Assembly (NCBI GenBank): GCA_965246945.1
Contig: CBDFFW010000001.1
Location: 620,001 to 684,000, forward strand
DNA: 64,000 nt
Origin: CBDFFW01 sp965246945
Lineage (GTDB): Bacteria; Pseudomonadota; Alphaproteobacteria; UBA11073
Reading direction: 5' to 3'
Each line of letters opens with the position of its first letter. Positions within the stretch are counted from its first letter, which is position 1. A program made the translations under genes and the position numbers. The notes beneath the pieces were generated by a model, which saw only the letters and a program-made list of their open reading frames with translations, made no database searches and was not told the origin of the DNA. Shown piece by piece: positions 42,914 to 52,580 of this stretch.

Positions 42914-44160
42914 ATCTTTTGTGCTTCATCCGCATAAACCACGGTGCGGCGAAATTTTGGGGAAAGGGTGGCGGTGATGACCACCACCAACAGCGTGCAC
43001 ATGCCGCCAATCACCACCGATGGTACGAGGCCAAGAAATTTGGCAGCTAAACCCGATTCAAATGCGCCGATTTCGTTGGATGAAATGATAAACATACTGT
43101 TGACCGATGACACGCGCCCGCGCATGCCATCCGCCGTCAGCAACTGCTGAATGGTGGTGCGGATTACCACGCTGACACTGTCAAACCCGCCGCTGATTAA
43201 CAGGAAGAATAAGGATAGCCAAAAATAATGGCTGAGACCGAAACCGATCATACAACAGCCAAAACCGGTTACCACATATAATAGCCGTGTGGCAGAAATA
43301 CGCTGCAACGGCCGCAGCGCTAGGAATAAAGCGACGACGACCGCACCAATGGCGGGTGCCGCACGCAAGATGCCTAAACCTTGTGCGCCGATATGCAACA
43401 CCTGATCGGCATAGGCGGGCAGCATCGCCACCGCGCCGCCAAATAGCACGGCAAACATATCCAGCGCCATTACAGATAACAGCACCGGATTTTGAAAAAT
43501 AAACGCCCAGCCCGCCCGAATACTGGCAACTGCCGGTTCCCGTTTTTCCGGCCGCGCCACTTCCGGTGTTTGCATAAAATTTACCATGATAAAGGCCAGG
43601 CTGACCATTAACAGCGGAATGCACCAAGCGATATGCGCGCCATAACCGCCGAAGATTACACCGGCAATGGCAGGCGAGGCGATGGCAGCTGTTTGAAAAC
43701 CGCTATTAAGCCAAGCTGAAGCCGTTGGCATTTCTTTTCGGACAACAGTGCGGGATAAAATAACTGATGAGCAGGGCATGAAAAAACTGCGCACCACACC
43801 AGACATAAAAACACCGCCAAACATCAGCATTAATTGGGTATGCGGCAGCAAAGTTATATAGCCGCCAGCCCCTAGAAATAGCAGCAGCGTATTCAATAAG
43901 TTGACACCGATGCAAATGCGGAAAATTTTTTGCGGCGAAAAACTATCAACAATGTGCCCCGCGAATAACGCACAAAGAATAGCGGGCAGCGCTTCAGTTA
44001 AACCCGTTAACCCGAGCATTAGCGGGTCTTTGGTAAGCGAGTAAATCTGCCAGCCGATAATTACGCCTTGGGCTTGCACAGTAGCTGTGTTGCAAAAACG
44101 GGTCGCTAGCAATAACCGGAAATTAGGCAATTTTAAAACGGCAAGCGACAGTGATTTCAT
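42910..44160 (-). CDS. MFS transporter (EntS/MFS_3-like)
   Basis: 416 residues, about 12 membrane helices. 'LATRFCNTATVQAQGVIIGWQIYSLT' and 'GLTEALPAILCALFAGHIVD' at the start match the MFS_3 (enterobactin exporter-like) group. Likely a drug or metabolite exporter. Followed upstream by nested palindrome copy C. Confidence 0.88.
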   Translation of the reverse strand: MKSLSLAVLKLPNFRLLLATRFCNTATVQAQGVIIGWQIYSLTKDPLMLGLTGLTEALPAILCALFAGHIVDSFSPQKIFRICIGVNLLNTLLLFLGAGGYITLLPHTQLMLMFGGVFMSGVVRSFFMPCSSVILSRTVVRKEMPTASAWLNSGFQTAAIASPAIAGVIFGGYGAHIAWCIPLLMVSLAFIMVNFMQTPEVARPEKREPAVASIRAGWAFIFQNPVLLSVMALDMFAVLFGGAVAMLPAYADQVLHIGAQGLGILRAAPAIGAVVVALFLALRPLQRISATRLLYVVTGFGCCMIGFGLSHYFWLSLFFLLISGGFDSVSVVIRTTIQQLLTADGMRGRVSSVNSMFIISSNEIGAFESGLAAKFLGLVPSVVIGGMCTLLVVVITATLSPKFRRTVVYADEAQKI

Positions 44161-44209
44161 GGATGCTTATATGTAAACTGCTTTCGCTTACATTCAAACA
44201 AATAGACTG

Positions 44210-44311
44210 CCTTATCCTGAGGAGCCACGCAGTGGCGTCTCGAAGGATGCTCCAGCACTATACCCTGATTAAGCATCCTTCGAGACGCGCTATGCACTCC
44301 TCAGGATGAGG
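44210..44311. repeat. Nested palindromic element, copy C
   Basis: Outer arms CCTTATCCTGAGGAG and CTCCTCAGGATGAGG, inner hairpins around 'GCAGTGGC', and 'CTCGAAGGATGCT' / 'AAGCATCCTTCGAG'. It separates the MFS gene from the MRJP-type gene; both are minus strand. Confidence 0.92.
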
Positions 44312-44324
44312 CAAGCGTGTTTTT

Positions 44325-45452
44325 CTATTTAGTAATTTTCCACAGTTCCGTTTTCACCGCTTTATCTGCACCAAGTTTAAACCATGCGCTATCTTGAATG
44401 TGCGAAGTGGTGACATAAATCGCGCCATCGGGTCCTTGGGATAAGGTATCCGGCCAGCGCAACGCAGCATCTTGCACCCAGATTTGCGGCTGGGCCACGC
44501 CATCGCGGATTTTAACCGAATTGTCTTCCGGTGAGGTGACATACAGCATATCCTGTTTATCCATTAATAACCCATCAGCCACGCCGTTATCGCCAACCGC
44601 TTCAACTTGCTGGGCCAGCAAATTTGCAGGCAATTTTTCATCACGCAAAGCATCGGTCGGTACGCGGTAAAGGGTGTGACCGGTCAGCGCCTGCCAGTAC
44701 AGGTTTTTGCCATCGGCGGATAAAGCCAGACCATCGGCATTAAATTCCGGCTGGCGGCCATCAGGGCGGCGCAGTTCTGCGCCATCGGCATGCACAGTGA
44801 CATTTTTTTCAAGTTTAACGCTTTGGGTATTTTCCAGTAAACGACGTGCTTTGCCGGTTTCCAGGTTAACGATAATTATCGCCCCTTTGCCGGAATCGGT
44901 TAGATAGCCCGTGCGGCCATCAGGGCTAATGCGGATATCGTTTAAATAACTGCCTTGCGGGGCAGCCTTTTCATCAAGCGGAATAATCTTACTCACGCTA
45001 TTCGTGGCCAAATTAATTTTAACCAGTTTTGGCGCGCCAGGGATAATGCGGTCATTGGCCGGCGCACCGGCATCCACCACCCATAAATTGCCGTGGGTAT
45101 CGGCCACCACTGCTTGCACGCAAACGAAATGATCACTAGGCGTGACATCATTTTTATTGGTGTTGCGCCAGGCATTCCATTCCGCATTGGGATAGGGTGT
45201 GGTGCTGCCGTCTTTATTCAGTTCAGCGACAGAAACCGGCGCGTCTTCTGTCCAGCGCGGGAAATTGACAAAAGTGCGGCCATCGCTGGCCACGGTCACA
45301 CCCGTTACTTGGTGCCCGAAACTAGCCACTTTTTCTAAATTGCCGCTTTGGGTCATGGGTTTGGCCGTCATCGGCGGATTGCTGGCGCAGGCAGCCAGGG
45401 CCGAACTGGCCAATAAAGTCAAGGCGAAATTTTTAAACGAAGTACGGTTCAT
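44325..45452 (-). CDS. MRJP/yellow-family beta-propeller lipoprotein
   Basis: 375 residues. Lipoprotein signal 'SSALAAC' (Cys about 22). Body is a beta-propeller in the major royal jelly/yellow family: 'GRTFVNFPRW', 'AVVADTHGNLWVVDAG', 'YLNDIRISPDGRTGYLTDSG', 'ADGLALSADGKNLYW'. Bacterial members are often annotated as gluconolactonase- or dopachrome-like, but no catalytic role is shown. Probably anchored in the outer membrane or periplasmic face. Confidence 0.85.
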   Translation of the reverse strand: MNRTSFKNFALTLLASSALAACASNPPMTAKPMTQSGNLEKVASFGHQVTGVTVASDGRTFVNFPRWTEDAPVSVAELNKDGSTTPYPNAEWNAWRNTNKNDVTPSDHFVCVQAVVADTHGNLWVVDAGAPANDRIIPGAPKLVKINLATNSVSKIIPLDEKAAPQGSYLNDIRISPDGRTGYLTDSGKGAIIIVNLETGKARRLLENTQSVKLEKNVTVHADGAELRRPDGRQPEFNADGLALSADGKNLYWQALTGHTLYRVPTDALRDEKLPANLLAQQVEAVGDNGVADGLLMDKQDMLYVTSPEDNSVKIRDGVAQPQIWVQDAALRWPDTLSQGPDGAIYVTTSHIQDSAWFKLGADKAVKTELWKITK

Positions 45453-45499
45453 AATCGCTGAATATAAGATACCAGGATAAAAAAGGTAGTGGAAAGTTG

Positions 45500-46039
45500 C
45501 TAAGCAGCTTTATTTTGCTTTAAACGGTTAATACCTTCTTGAATTAAAGCTTCGGCTTCTTTGGGGCCGACCCAGTTCAGCACTTTCACCCATTTATTCT
45601 TTTCAAGATCTTTGTAACGTTCAAAAAAATGCGCAATTTGTTCCAGCAAAATTTCCGGTAGATCTTGATAGCTTTGCACTTTGCTGTAATAGGGATGTAG
45701 CTTATCCACCGGCACGGCCAATATTTTTTCATCCTGGCCGCTTTCATCTTCCATCAGCAACGCGCCAATTGGACGGCAGCGGATGACACAACCTGGGATT
45801 ACGGGAATGGCGGTAATCACCAGCACATCGCAAGGGTCACCATCATCTGAAAGCGTGTGAGGCACAAAACCATAATTGCAAGGATAAACCATCGAGGTAT
45901 GCAAAAAGCGGTCAACAAACATAGCGCCGGAATCTTTATCCAATTCGTATTTCACGGGATAACCGCCTTGGGGAATTTCAATCACCACATTAAGATCGGA
46001 GGGCGGGTTTTTGCCGGCGGAAAGTTTGCTGATGTCCAT
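45500..46039 (-). CDS. ppa: Inorganic pyrophosphatase (family I)
   Basis: 179 residues from ATG 46039; a longer frame to 46069 is less likely. Family I motifs: 'VVIEIPQGGYPVKYELDKDSGAMFVDR' region and the metal site 'DDGDPCDVLVI' (three Asp in DGDPCD). It hydrolyses pyrophosphate, pulling biosynthesis forward. Length is normal. Confidence 0.96.
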   Translation of the reverse strand: MDISKLSAGKNPPSDLNVVIEIPQGGYPVKYELDKDSGAMFVDRFLHTSMVYPCNYGFVPHTLSDDGDPCDVLVITAIPVIPGCVIRCRPIGALLMEDESGQDEKILAVPVDKLHPYYSKVQSYQDLPEILLEQIAHFFERYKDLEKNKWVKVLNWVGPKEAEALIQEGINRLKQNKAA

Positions 46040-46149
46040 AATGCCGCGACCATAATAGGACAGGCGCAATAGTTCAACTATTTCGCATGGATAAGATTAC
46101 CGCAAAGTCATTTGCGCGCAGCGGTCCCGTATCTGTATGATCAAACCAG

Positions 46150-48084
46150 ATGGTTCATTTTTCTGTTTTATGGTTGCGCCGATTTTTATGGGTTGGGCTA
46201 GTCGCATTTTTGCTGTTATCGCCCAGGGCGGATGCGCAAATCACGCGGGATGACGAAGAACAAAATTTAATGGCGTATTTGGAGCAGGCGATTGCCTGGC
46301 ACCGCGAAATTGCCAGTTTGGAAGTTTCCAGCAACAGCGCACGGCAAGCATCATTCAAAGCCAGTTTGCAACAAAGTTCGACCAAAGTTTTGGATTATGC
46401 CTTCGATTTTGCCAAGGGTTTAGCCAATGCCGTGCTGATTGATTCAGCCGATAAAGCGGCTGCCGAAAATAACAGCAGCCGCCAGGAAGTTTTGGCCTCG
46501 GCCGAGCGCATTAAGCAGCGCCTAACCCAGTTGGATACCGATATCAAAACGGTTAGCCAGGAATTACAAAAAGCCAAACGCAGTGAGCGGCCAGCGCTTA
46601 CCGTGCGGCGCGATGCGTTGAATGATGATTTAAAATTTGCGCAGGCGCAGCAAGAACTTATTCAAACGATTATCAAAACCTGGAACACTGGTGATAGCAG
46701 TGAAACGGGGGTGCTGGGTAAAATCAACAGCCTGCAACGCACTGTGCCGGAAAGCCAATCGACGGCCAAAGCCAGTAGCGATGCGGCGGATATCAACACC
46801 AGCGCCACTATGGCCGCCGTTGCGGCTGTGGTGCCCAAACCAACCATGTCATCCAACGGGATCATTGGCTTATCCACCGAAATCTATCAGTTGTTTCAAA
46901 CTAAAAATGATCTGCGCGTGTTGGCGCAACACACGAAAGCTTTGAATAACACGGCGCAGGAACAGCGCGATTTTATGCGCGCCACCTTTCAAAATTTAAT
47001 GTTGCGCAATAAGCAGGCGGCCGAAGCTAATAATGCCGGCCAGCAAGCCACGGCGTTGGAGCAATCCAACACAATTTTAGGTTATTTCAAAAAACTATCG
47101 CTGGCCATTGTGCCACATAGCCAAACGCGTAGTTGGCTGGAAATTAGCACGCATAGTATTGAAGAATGGAACGATCTGATTGATCAGGAATTGCATGATA
47201 ATATTCGCCAATTGGCGATCCGCATCGGGTTGCTGGCTTTTGCGTTAATTATCCCATTTGCGCTGTCGCATTTTGCCAAAAAAGCGATTAACAATTATGT
47301 GCGGGATTCCAAACGGCAAACACAATTGCGCACCCTGCGCCGGATTGTGTTTTTAATTCTGGTCGCGCTGGTTTTACTGATTACCTTTTCGACCGATTTC
47401 GGTTCGCTGGCCACCTTTGCGGCTTTGATTACGGCTGGTTTAGCGGTGGCCTTACAAAATGTTATTTTATCTTGGGCGGCGCATTTTCTGTTTTACGGCA
47501 GCTATGCCATTCGCGTGGGTGATACCATCACGGTTTCCGGTGTAACAGGTAAAGTGATCAAAATCGGTGTGGTGCGGTTTTATTTGTTGGAATTGGCAGG
47601 GCTTGATTTGGGTGCCTATGCCACTGGCCGTGTGGTCAGTTTTCCGAATTCCACGCTATTCCAAACCACGCCATTTTACCGCGCAGTGCCTGGCACCAGT
47701 TTTGGGTGGAAAGAAATTACGCTGGTGTTGGATGCCAATAGCGATTGGCGTTTGGCAAAAAGTAAAATCAAAGCAGTGGTGAAAGAAATTTACGGCGATC
47801 ATCAAAAGCAGATTAAACAACAGCAAACGGCCTTGGAACACATGACCCATTTGCCGGTCACGCTGTCTGCGCCCCAAGTCTATATGAAGTTGACTGATTT
47901 AGGGATTAATTTTGTGATCCGTTTCGCGGCAGAAAGCGCCCAAGCGAATGAATTGTACAAACAAATGATCAAGCGCTTATTGGAAGTGCTGCAAAGCACG
48001 CCTGGCCTGCGTTTTGCCAATTCCAGCCTATCAGCGCCCAATGCGGATAGCGATAATGCGGGCGATGCACCGCCAAGTGAATAA
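46150..48084 (+). CDS. MscS-family mechanosensitive channel with long N-terminal domain
   Basis: 644 residues. Signal peptide about 1-29, a long coiled-coil periplasmic domain (30-330, rich in Gln, Ala, Lys), then three membrane helices (about 355-470) and the MscS pore/beta domain ('GLAVALQNVILSWAAHFLFYGSYAIRVGDTITVSG' and 'VVSFPNS'). Opens on osmotic down-shock to release solutes. Similar to the longer YbdG/YjeP-type members. Confidence 0.9.
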   Translation: MVHFSVLWLRRFLWVGLVAFLLLSPRADAQITRDDEEQNLMAYLEQAIAWHREIASLEVSSNSARQASFKASLQQSSTKVLDYAFDFAKGLANAVLIDSADKAAAENNSSRQEVLASAERIKQRLTQLDTDIKTVSQELQKAKRSERPALTVRRDALNDDLKFAQAQQELIQTIIKTWNTGDSSETGVLGKINSLQRTVPESQSTAKASSDAADINTSATMAAVAAVVPKPTMSSNGIIGLSTEIYQLFQTKNDLRVLAQHTKALNNTAQEQRDFMRATFQNLMLRNKQAAEANNAGQQATALEQSNTILGYFKKLSLAIVPHSQTRSWLEISTHSIEEWNDLIDQELHDNIRQLAIRIGLLAFALIIPFALSHFAKKAINNYVRDSKRQTQLRTLRRIVFLILVALVLLITFSTDFGSLATFAALITAGLAVALQNVILSWAAHFLFYGSYAIRVGDTITVSGVTGKVIKIGVVRFYLLELAGLDLGAYATGRVVSFPNSTLFQTTPFYRAVPGTSFGWKEITLVLDANSDWRLAKSKIKAVVKEIYGDHQKQIKQQQTALEHMTHLPVTLSAPQVYMKLTDLGINFVIRFAAESAQANELYKQMIKRLLEVLQSTPGLRFANSSLSAPNADSDNAGDAPPSE

Positions 48085-48140
48085 TGGGAATTTTATAATT
48101 TTAAATTAATTAGAGCCTATCACTTTAAAGGGCAAAAAAA

Positions 48141-49325
48141 ATGAAGGCATTATGCTGGCACGGTAAAGAACATGTACAAGTTGACAATGTACCGGATCCA
48201 AAAATCGAAAATGCGCGGGATGCGGTCATCAAAGTGACCGCCTGTGCGATTTGTGGTTCCGATTTACATTTATACGATGGGTATATGCCCACCATGGAAG
48301 CGGGCGATATTATCGGCCATGAATTTATGGGTGAAGTGGTAGAAGTTGGTTCAGAAGTTAGCAACTTGAAGGTTGGTGACCGTGTGGTGATCCCATTCAA
48401 TATCGCTTGCGGGCAATGCTGGTTTTGTGAAAAGAAATTGTTTTCATTGTGCGACCGTTCAAATCCCAATGCAAAAATAGCCGCGGCAATTATGGGGCAA
48501 TCACCATCTGGTCTGTTCGGTTATTCGCATATGCTGGGCGGTTTTCCAGGCGGGCAGGCCGAATATGTGCGCGTGCCATTTGCGGATGTTGGCCATATCA
48601 AAGTGCCGGAAGGCATTACGGATGAACAAGCGTTGTATCTTTCTGATATTTTTCCAACCGGCTATATGGCGGCGGAAAATGCGCAAATTCAACCTGGCGA
48701 TACGGTCGCCATTTGGGGTTGTGGACCGGTGGGCCAATTTGCCATTCAAAGTGCGTGGATGCTGGGCGCAGGCCGTGTGATTGCGATTGATATGGTGCCC
48801 GAACGAATGCTGATGGCGGCGACCTATGGTAAAGCGGAATTAATTAATTTCGATAAAGAAGATGTTTACGAACGGCTGATGGAGATGACCGGTGGCCGCG
48901 GTCCCGATAGCTGTATTGATGCCGTGGGCACTGAGGCGCATGCCACTGCGCATGGCATGGGCGGGATTGAAGCAGTGATGGATAAGGCAAAAAATGCAGT
49001 GGGCTTGGCGACCGACCGCGCGCATGTGTTCCGCGAAGCGGTTAAATGCTGCCGCAAAGGCGGCACCGTTTCAATGCCAGGGGTGTATATTGGGATGGTC
49101 GATAAAATTCCATTGGGCACCATTATGAATAAGGGTTTGACCATTAAATCCGGCCAAACCCATACCCACCGTTATCTGCAGCCATTGATGGATAAAGTGG
49201 TTAGCGGTGAAATCGATCCGTCTTTTGTCATTACCCATAAAATTGGGTTGGATGAAGCGCCGGATATGTATAAAACCTTCCGTGATAAGGAAGATGGCTG
49301 TATTAAAACCTTTATTCGTCCTTAG
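48141..49325 (+). CDS. Zinc-dependent alcohol dehydrogenase (MDR family)
   Basis: 394 residues. Catalytic zinc residues Cys38, His60 and Glu61 ('GHEFMG'), structural cysteines 90, 93, 96 and 104, and the nucleotide motif 'WGCGPVGQ'. The sequence with 'FGYSHMLGGFPGGQAEYVRVPFAD' is the threonine/formaldehyde dehydrogenase-like branch of long members. Oxidises an alcohol or aldehyde with NAD; substrate not known. Confidence 0.93.
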   Translation: MKALCWHGKEHVQVDNVPDPKIENARDAVIKVTACAICGSDLHLYDGYMPTMEAGDIIGHEFMGEVVEVGSEVSNLKVGDRVVIPFNIACGQCWFCEKKLFSLCDRSNPNAKIAAAIMGQSPSGLFGYSHMLGGFPGGQAEYVRVPFADVGHIKVPEGITDEQALYLSDIFPTGYMAAENAQIQPGDTVAIWGCGPVGQFAIQSAWMLGAGRVIAIDMVPERMLMAATYGKAELINFDKEDVYERLMEMTGGRGPDSCIDAVGTEAHATAHGMGGIEAVMDKAKNAVGLATDRAHVFREAVKCCRKGGTVSMPGVYIGMVDKIPLGTIMNKGLTIKSGQTHTHRYLQPLMDKVVSGEIDPSFVITHKIGLDEAPDMYKTFRDKEDGCIKTFIRP

Positions 49326-49359
49326 TCACCAGCTTTCACAATTAAAATGTAAAAATTAT

Positions 49360-49384
49360 AACTGCTATCCTAAAGATAGCAGTT
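49360..49384 (+). promoter_or_regulatory. Hairpin directly before the start of the small membrane protein
   Basis: A perfect 10-base stem AACTGCTATC / GATAGCAGTT with a five-base loop ends one base before the ATG at 49385, where a ribosome site would be. It lacks a T run, so it is not a terminator of the usual form. It may hold translation of the gene in check or mark a transcript end of the alcohol dehydrogenase. Confidence 0.55.
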
Positions 49385-49735
49385 ATGAAATGTGCACCGC
49401 TGGTTTTAATTACATTACTGCTGACCGTGGTCATTTGGCTGGTTCAGACTTGGGCAATTGCCAATGGTTTGGCTTATTGGTTCGTCGTGCCGTTATGGCT
49501 CACAGCTATTGGGGCGTTTTGTTTCGGCTGGATACCCGCTTTCGCGCCAATTGTGGCTATGTTTGCGGCAGTCCAAGTATGGGGCTGGTCTTGGCTCGCG
49601 GCGTTTGTAGTGTTTTTTGGCGTTTATATTTTATATGGCGTGTTGTTTGTTTTAGGCGGTTTAACCGTTTGGGACGGTGTGAAATATTTACGTGGTAAAA
49701 CCCGCAGCACGGGTCCCATTACGATATATCAATAA
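49385..49735 (+). CDS. Small polytopic membrane protein
   Basis: 116 residues with three hydrophobic helices (about 5-25, 32-68, 70-95) and a short polar tail. Not recognised. No ribosome site is visible because the upstream hairpin occupies the region. Confidence 0.55.
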   Translation: MKCAPLVLITLLLTVVIWLVQTWAIANGLAYWFVVPLWLTAIGAFCFGWIPAFAPIVAMFAAVQVWGWSWLAAFVVFFGVYILYGVLFVLGGLTVWDGVKYLRGKTRSTGPITIYQ

Positions 49736-49779
49736 TTTTCGGCATAGAGAATTTATTTGGTTTTAAACAATTATCTTGT

Positions 49780-50130
49780 ATGGAAAACGAAGTCCCAAAA
49801 GCTGAACAGTTTCATATTTTGCAAGATGAAGCGAAAGACAATTTGCTTTTCGCCGGTGCTGATCGGCCAGCGGGTGTCTTGAACACCGCGTCACCTTTTA
49901 ATACTGATGTCGAAGCGCCACTGGCGCGCCGTGAACCATTATTGGCCCGTGCTGAGGCCATGCAAAATTATGAGCAGGGCGGCAATAATTTCGGCACAGA
50001 AGATGAAATTATTTCCTTACGCCGCGCAGGGGAAGAGCCCTTAGATATGGATGAAAGTTTAAACGATGGTAATAGCGCATTTTCCGATATTCCATCTAAT
50101 GGTCCAGATGCGCTGCCGATTGAAGAATAA
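49780..50130 (+). CDS. Acidic hypothetical protein
   Basis: 116 residues, strongly acidic and probably disordered ('MDESLNDGNSAFSDIP'). No signal peptide, no known family. Start and frame are plausible by composition only. Convergent, three bases from the hydrolase stop. Confidence 0.45.
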   Translation: MENEVPKAEQFHILQDEAKDNLLFAGADRPAGVLNTASPFNTDVEAPLARREPLLARAEAMQNYEQGGNNFGTEDEIISLRRAGEEPLDMDESLNDGNSAFSDIPSNGPDALPIEE

Positions 50131-50133
50131 ATT

Positions 50134-50775
50134 TTATTGATTAAAAGCGGATTTAAAAAATCGTACAGCGGCATTAATGCCGGTGGCATCAATATTGTGA
50201 CTAAGCTGAGGGCGCGGCAAAGTCGTTACCGCAAAATCAAGATTACAGAGCGCCGTTTCGGCTTCTTGCATGCGGGTAAATGGCACCACATCATCCAACT
50301 CGCCATGGACCAATAACACAGGCGGGCGGGAAAGCGCTTCGGCCGCGATGATTGCTGGCACCAGTCCACCTGAAAATGCAGCTACCCCGCCAATTGCCTG
50401 GGCAAAACGCGGTGCGGTATGCAGCGCCATTGCCGCGCCTTGGGAAAAGCCGATCAGCGCTAGATCTTTTTCAGCTAATCCGCGTTGTTGCAATTGCTCT
50501 TGCAGCCAATTTTGTAATTTGGGAACAGCGTTGGCTAGTCCGGCGCTATAGGTTTCGGGTGTCCGGTTCATCAGCGTGAACCATTGGTAGCCTAAGCCGT
50601 ATTCCCCTGGCTCAATCGCATTGGGTGCTAAAAACTCAGCATCGGGTAGGGCTGCCGCGAAATAGTTGGCCAGTTCCAATAAATCGCCGCCATGCGAACC
50701 ATAACCATGTAAAAACACCACTAATTGTTTAGCGCGCTGACCGCTGACTGGTTGTAAGGAAGGACCGTTTAGCAT
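50134..50775 (-). CDS. Carboxylesterase/phospholipase (alpha/beta hydrolase)
   Basis: 213 residues from ATG 50775. Typical of the YpfH/lysophospholipase-carboxylesterase group: 'VVFLHGYGSHGGDLLELA', nucleophile Ser in 'GFSQGAAMAL', the Asp in 'HGELDDVVPF' and a C-terminal His ('LSHNID'). The ATG follows the magnesium transporter stop by one base (TAAAATG), so translation is coupled. Confidence 0.9.
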   Translation of the reverse strand: MLNGPSLQPVSGQRAKQLVVFLHGYGSHGGDLLELANYFAAALPDAEFLAPNAIEPGEYGLGYQWFTLMNRTPETYSAGLANAVPKLQNWLQEQLQQRGLAEKDLALIGFSQGAAMALHTAPRFAQAIGGVAAFSGGLVPAIIAAEALSRPPVLLVHGELDDVVPFTRMQEAETALCNLDFAVTTLPRPQLSHNIDATGINAAVRFFKSAFNQ

Positions 50776-50776
50776 T

Positions 50777-52096
50777 TTACAAAAACACATCTTTCAGAAT
50801 AATCGAAGCGACTGAGAAATAGATGATTAGACCGGTCACATCGACCAGGGTCGCGACAAATGGTGCGGAGGCGCTGGCGGGGTCGAAGCCCAGTTTCTTT
50901 AAAATGAAAGGCAGCATCGAACCCGTGGTGGTACCCCAGAGCACGACCCCAACTAAACTAAAAGCCACAGTCATCAATATAGATAGATAATGTTCGCCGT
51001 AGGTATGGCCAATTTGCTGCCAGGCATAGATGCGGATAGCACCAATCGTGGCCAGGATGATGCCCAGGAACAGGCCTACAGCAATTTCACGACCAAAGAC
51101 TCGCCACCAGTCCCGCAAACGGATTTCCTGCAACGCCAGCGCACGGATAATCAAAGTTGATGCTTGTGAGCCGGAATTTCCGCCGCTGCTAATAATCAGC
51201 GGAATAAACAAAGCCAGCACCACCGCTTTTTCAATTTTATCTTCAAAATAACCCATGGCACTGGCCGTAAACATTTCACCAACAAATAATACGGCCAGCC
51301 AACCCGCGCGTTTTTTAATCATTTCCCAAAAAGTGACATTGAAATAGGGCGCGTCGAGCGCTTCCATGCCCCCCGCTTTTTGCATATCTTCGGTGGCTTC
51401 CTGCTGAGCAACGGTGCCGATATCATCATAAGTGACAATCCCTTTCATGCGGCCGGCACTATCGACCACCGGCACTGCCATCAAATCGTGGTGGGAGAAA
51501 ACCATCGCCACATCTTCGCGGTCCAAATCTTCAGTCACCGTCACCAAATTGGTTTCCATAATCTCGGCAATGGTTTTTTTCGGTTGCGCCAAAATTAAAT
51601 CGCGGAAGGAAACCGCACCCTGCAGTTTTTGCTCATTATCCAAGACATAGGCGTAGTAAATCGTTTCAGCAGCCGTATCGGATTGCGCGCGCAGATAACG
51701 AAACGCTTCACCGACCGACATTTCAGGGCGCAGGCGCACATATTCGGGGGTCATTAACCCGCCGGCTTCATCCGCTTTATACGCCAATAATCCTAATACT
51801 TCACGGCGTGCTTGGCCGGTTAGCAGCAGCAATGCCGCTTCCCGCTCGTCATCTTCCATTTCTTGCAATAAATCGACCGTGTCATCCATGGGCAGCAGGC
51901 GCAGCCAGGAGCGCTGTTCGGTGCGCGGCAACATTTTAAACAAGCCATATTGATCATAGGCCGGCAGGCGCATAAACAGCTCTTCTGCTTCAGCGCGGGG
52001 CAGTTGAAAAAAAGCGGTTTCCTGCTGGTCGGCGCTATATTCCGCCCAATGGGCGCGCAGGGAATCCTTATCCAGCTCTAACAGGGTGGTTTTCAT
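50777..52096 (-). CDS. mgtE: MgtE-family magnesium channel
   Basis: 439 residues. N-terminal MgtE superhelical domain (1-120), CBS pair (about 125-245), and five membrane helices (about 265-438) with 'SSGGNSGSQASTLIIRALA' and the conserved Asp in 'ATLVDVTGLIIYF'. A cytosolic magnesium sensor gates the pore. The 484 bases upstream hold no coding sequence I trust and end in a plus-strand terminator (52510), so a candidate small RNA lies there. Confidence 0.92.
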   Translation of the reverse strand: MKTTLLELDKDSLRAHWAEYSADQQETAFFQLPRAEAEELFMRLPAYDQYGLFKMLPRTEQRSWLRLLPMDDTVDLLQEMEDDEREAALLLLTGQARREVLGLLAYKADEAGGLMTPEYVRLRPEMSVGEAFRYLRAQSDTAAETIYYAYVLDNEQKLQGAVSFRDLILAQPKKTIAEIMETNLVTVTEDLDREDVAMVFSHHDLMAVPVVDSAGRMKGIVTYDDIGTVAQQEATEDMQKAGGMEALDAPYFNVTFWEMIKKRAGWLAVLFVGEMFTASAMGYFEDKIEKAVVLALFIPLIISSGGNSGSQASTLIIRALALQEIRLRDWWRVFGREIAVGLFLGIILATIGAIRIYAWQQIGHTYGEHYLSILMTVAFSLVGVVLWGTTTGSMLPFILKKLGFDPASASAPFVATLVDVTGLIIYFSVASIILKDVFL

Positions 52097-52329
52097 GGCG
52101 AACTCCTTTCAAGCGAGCCCTGATGAAATTTACCGATTACCAAAAAAATGTAATTTCCCAGAGCACTAGCAATGGGAATTATGCCCATGCTTAGCGGTTT
52201 TGGATTAAACTTCGTTTGGCAGGGTCATCATCCATTTCGGGTCCTAACAATATCTTGGTTCTGTTGTATGGTGATCGATAGGCAATTGTCATGAAGTTTT
52301 TAAAATTTAGTTTAATTTGAATATCGAAA

Positions 52330-52555
52330 ATTGATGGTTACACTGCTTATATCGATATTGTGCTGCTGATGCAGGACATATCACTGGTTTTGGTAAACAG
52401 GCTTCGGCCAGTCGCCTTATTTGGTTTTTGCAATTGCAGATTATCCAAATCTGGTTTGTCTGGTGGAAGTTATCAAAATTAGTGATATTGGGCGTTTATT
52501 CGCTCCTTTAAAGCCATCCATAAATCTTTACAGATTGTATGGATGGCTTTTTTAG
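52330..52555 (+). ncRNA. Candidate small RNA upstream of the small exported protein
   Basis: The stretch between the mgtE start and the next plus-strand gene has no supported reading frame but ends with a strong terminator-like hairpin (52510-52554). The interior carries several short stems, for example a 'CAGGCTTCGGCCAGTCG' turn. The start is guessed. Either it is a stand-alone small RNA or the leader of the 52581 gene. The call is based on position and terminator only. Confidence 0.25.
52510..52554 (+). terminator. Strong terminator-like hairpin before the 52581 gene
   Basis: Stem 'AAAGCCATCCATA' / 'TATGGATGGCTTT' with an inner hairpin (AATCT / AGATT), then a T run; a 13-base stem. It ends a plus-strand transcript that begins in a region with no gene, which is why a small RNA is proposed. 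Confidence 0.85.
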
Positions 52556-52580
52556 TCAGATTATAGGGAAGACATAGAAA

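Noticed and set aside
52369..52479. Short plus-strand frame of about 37 codons in the mgtE upstream region
   Set aside because: No ribosome site and no recognisable composition; more likely part of an untranslated RNA.
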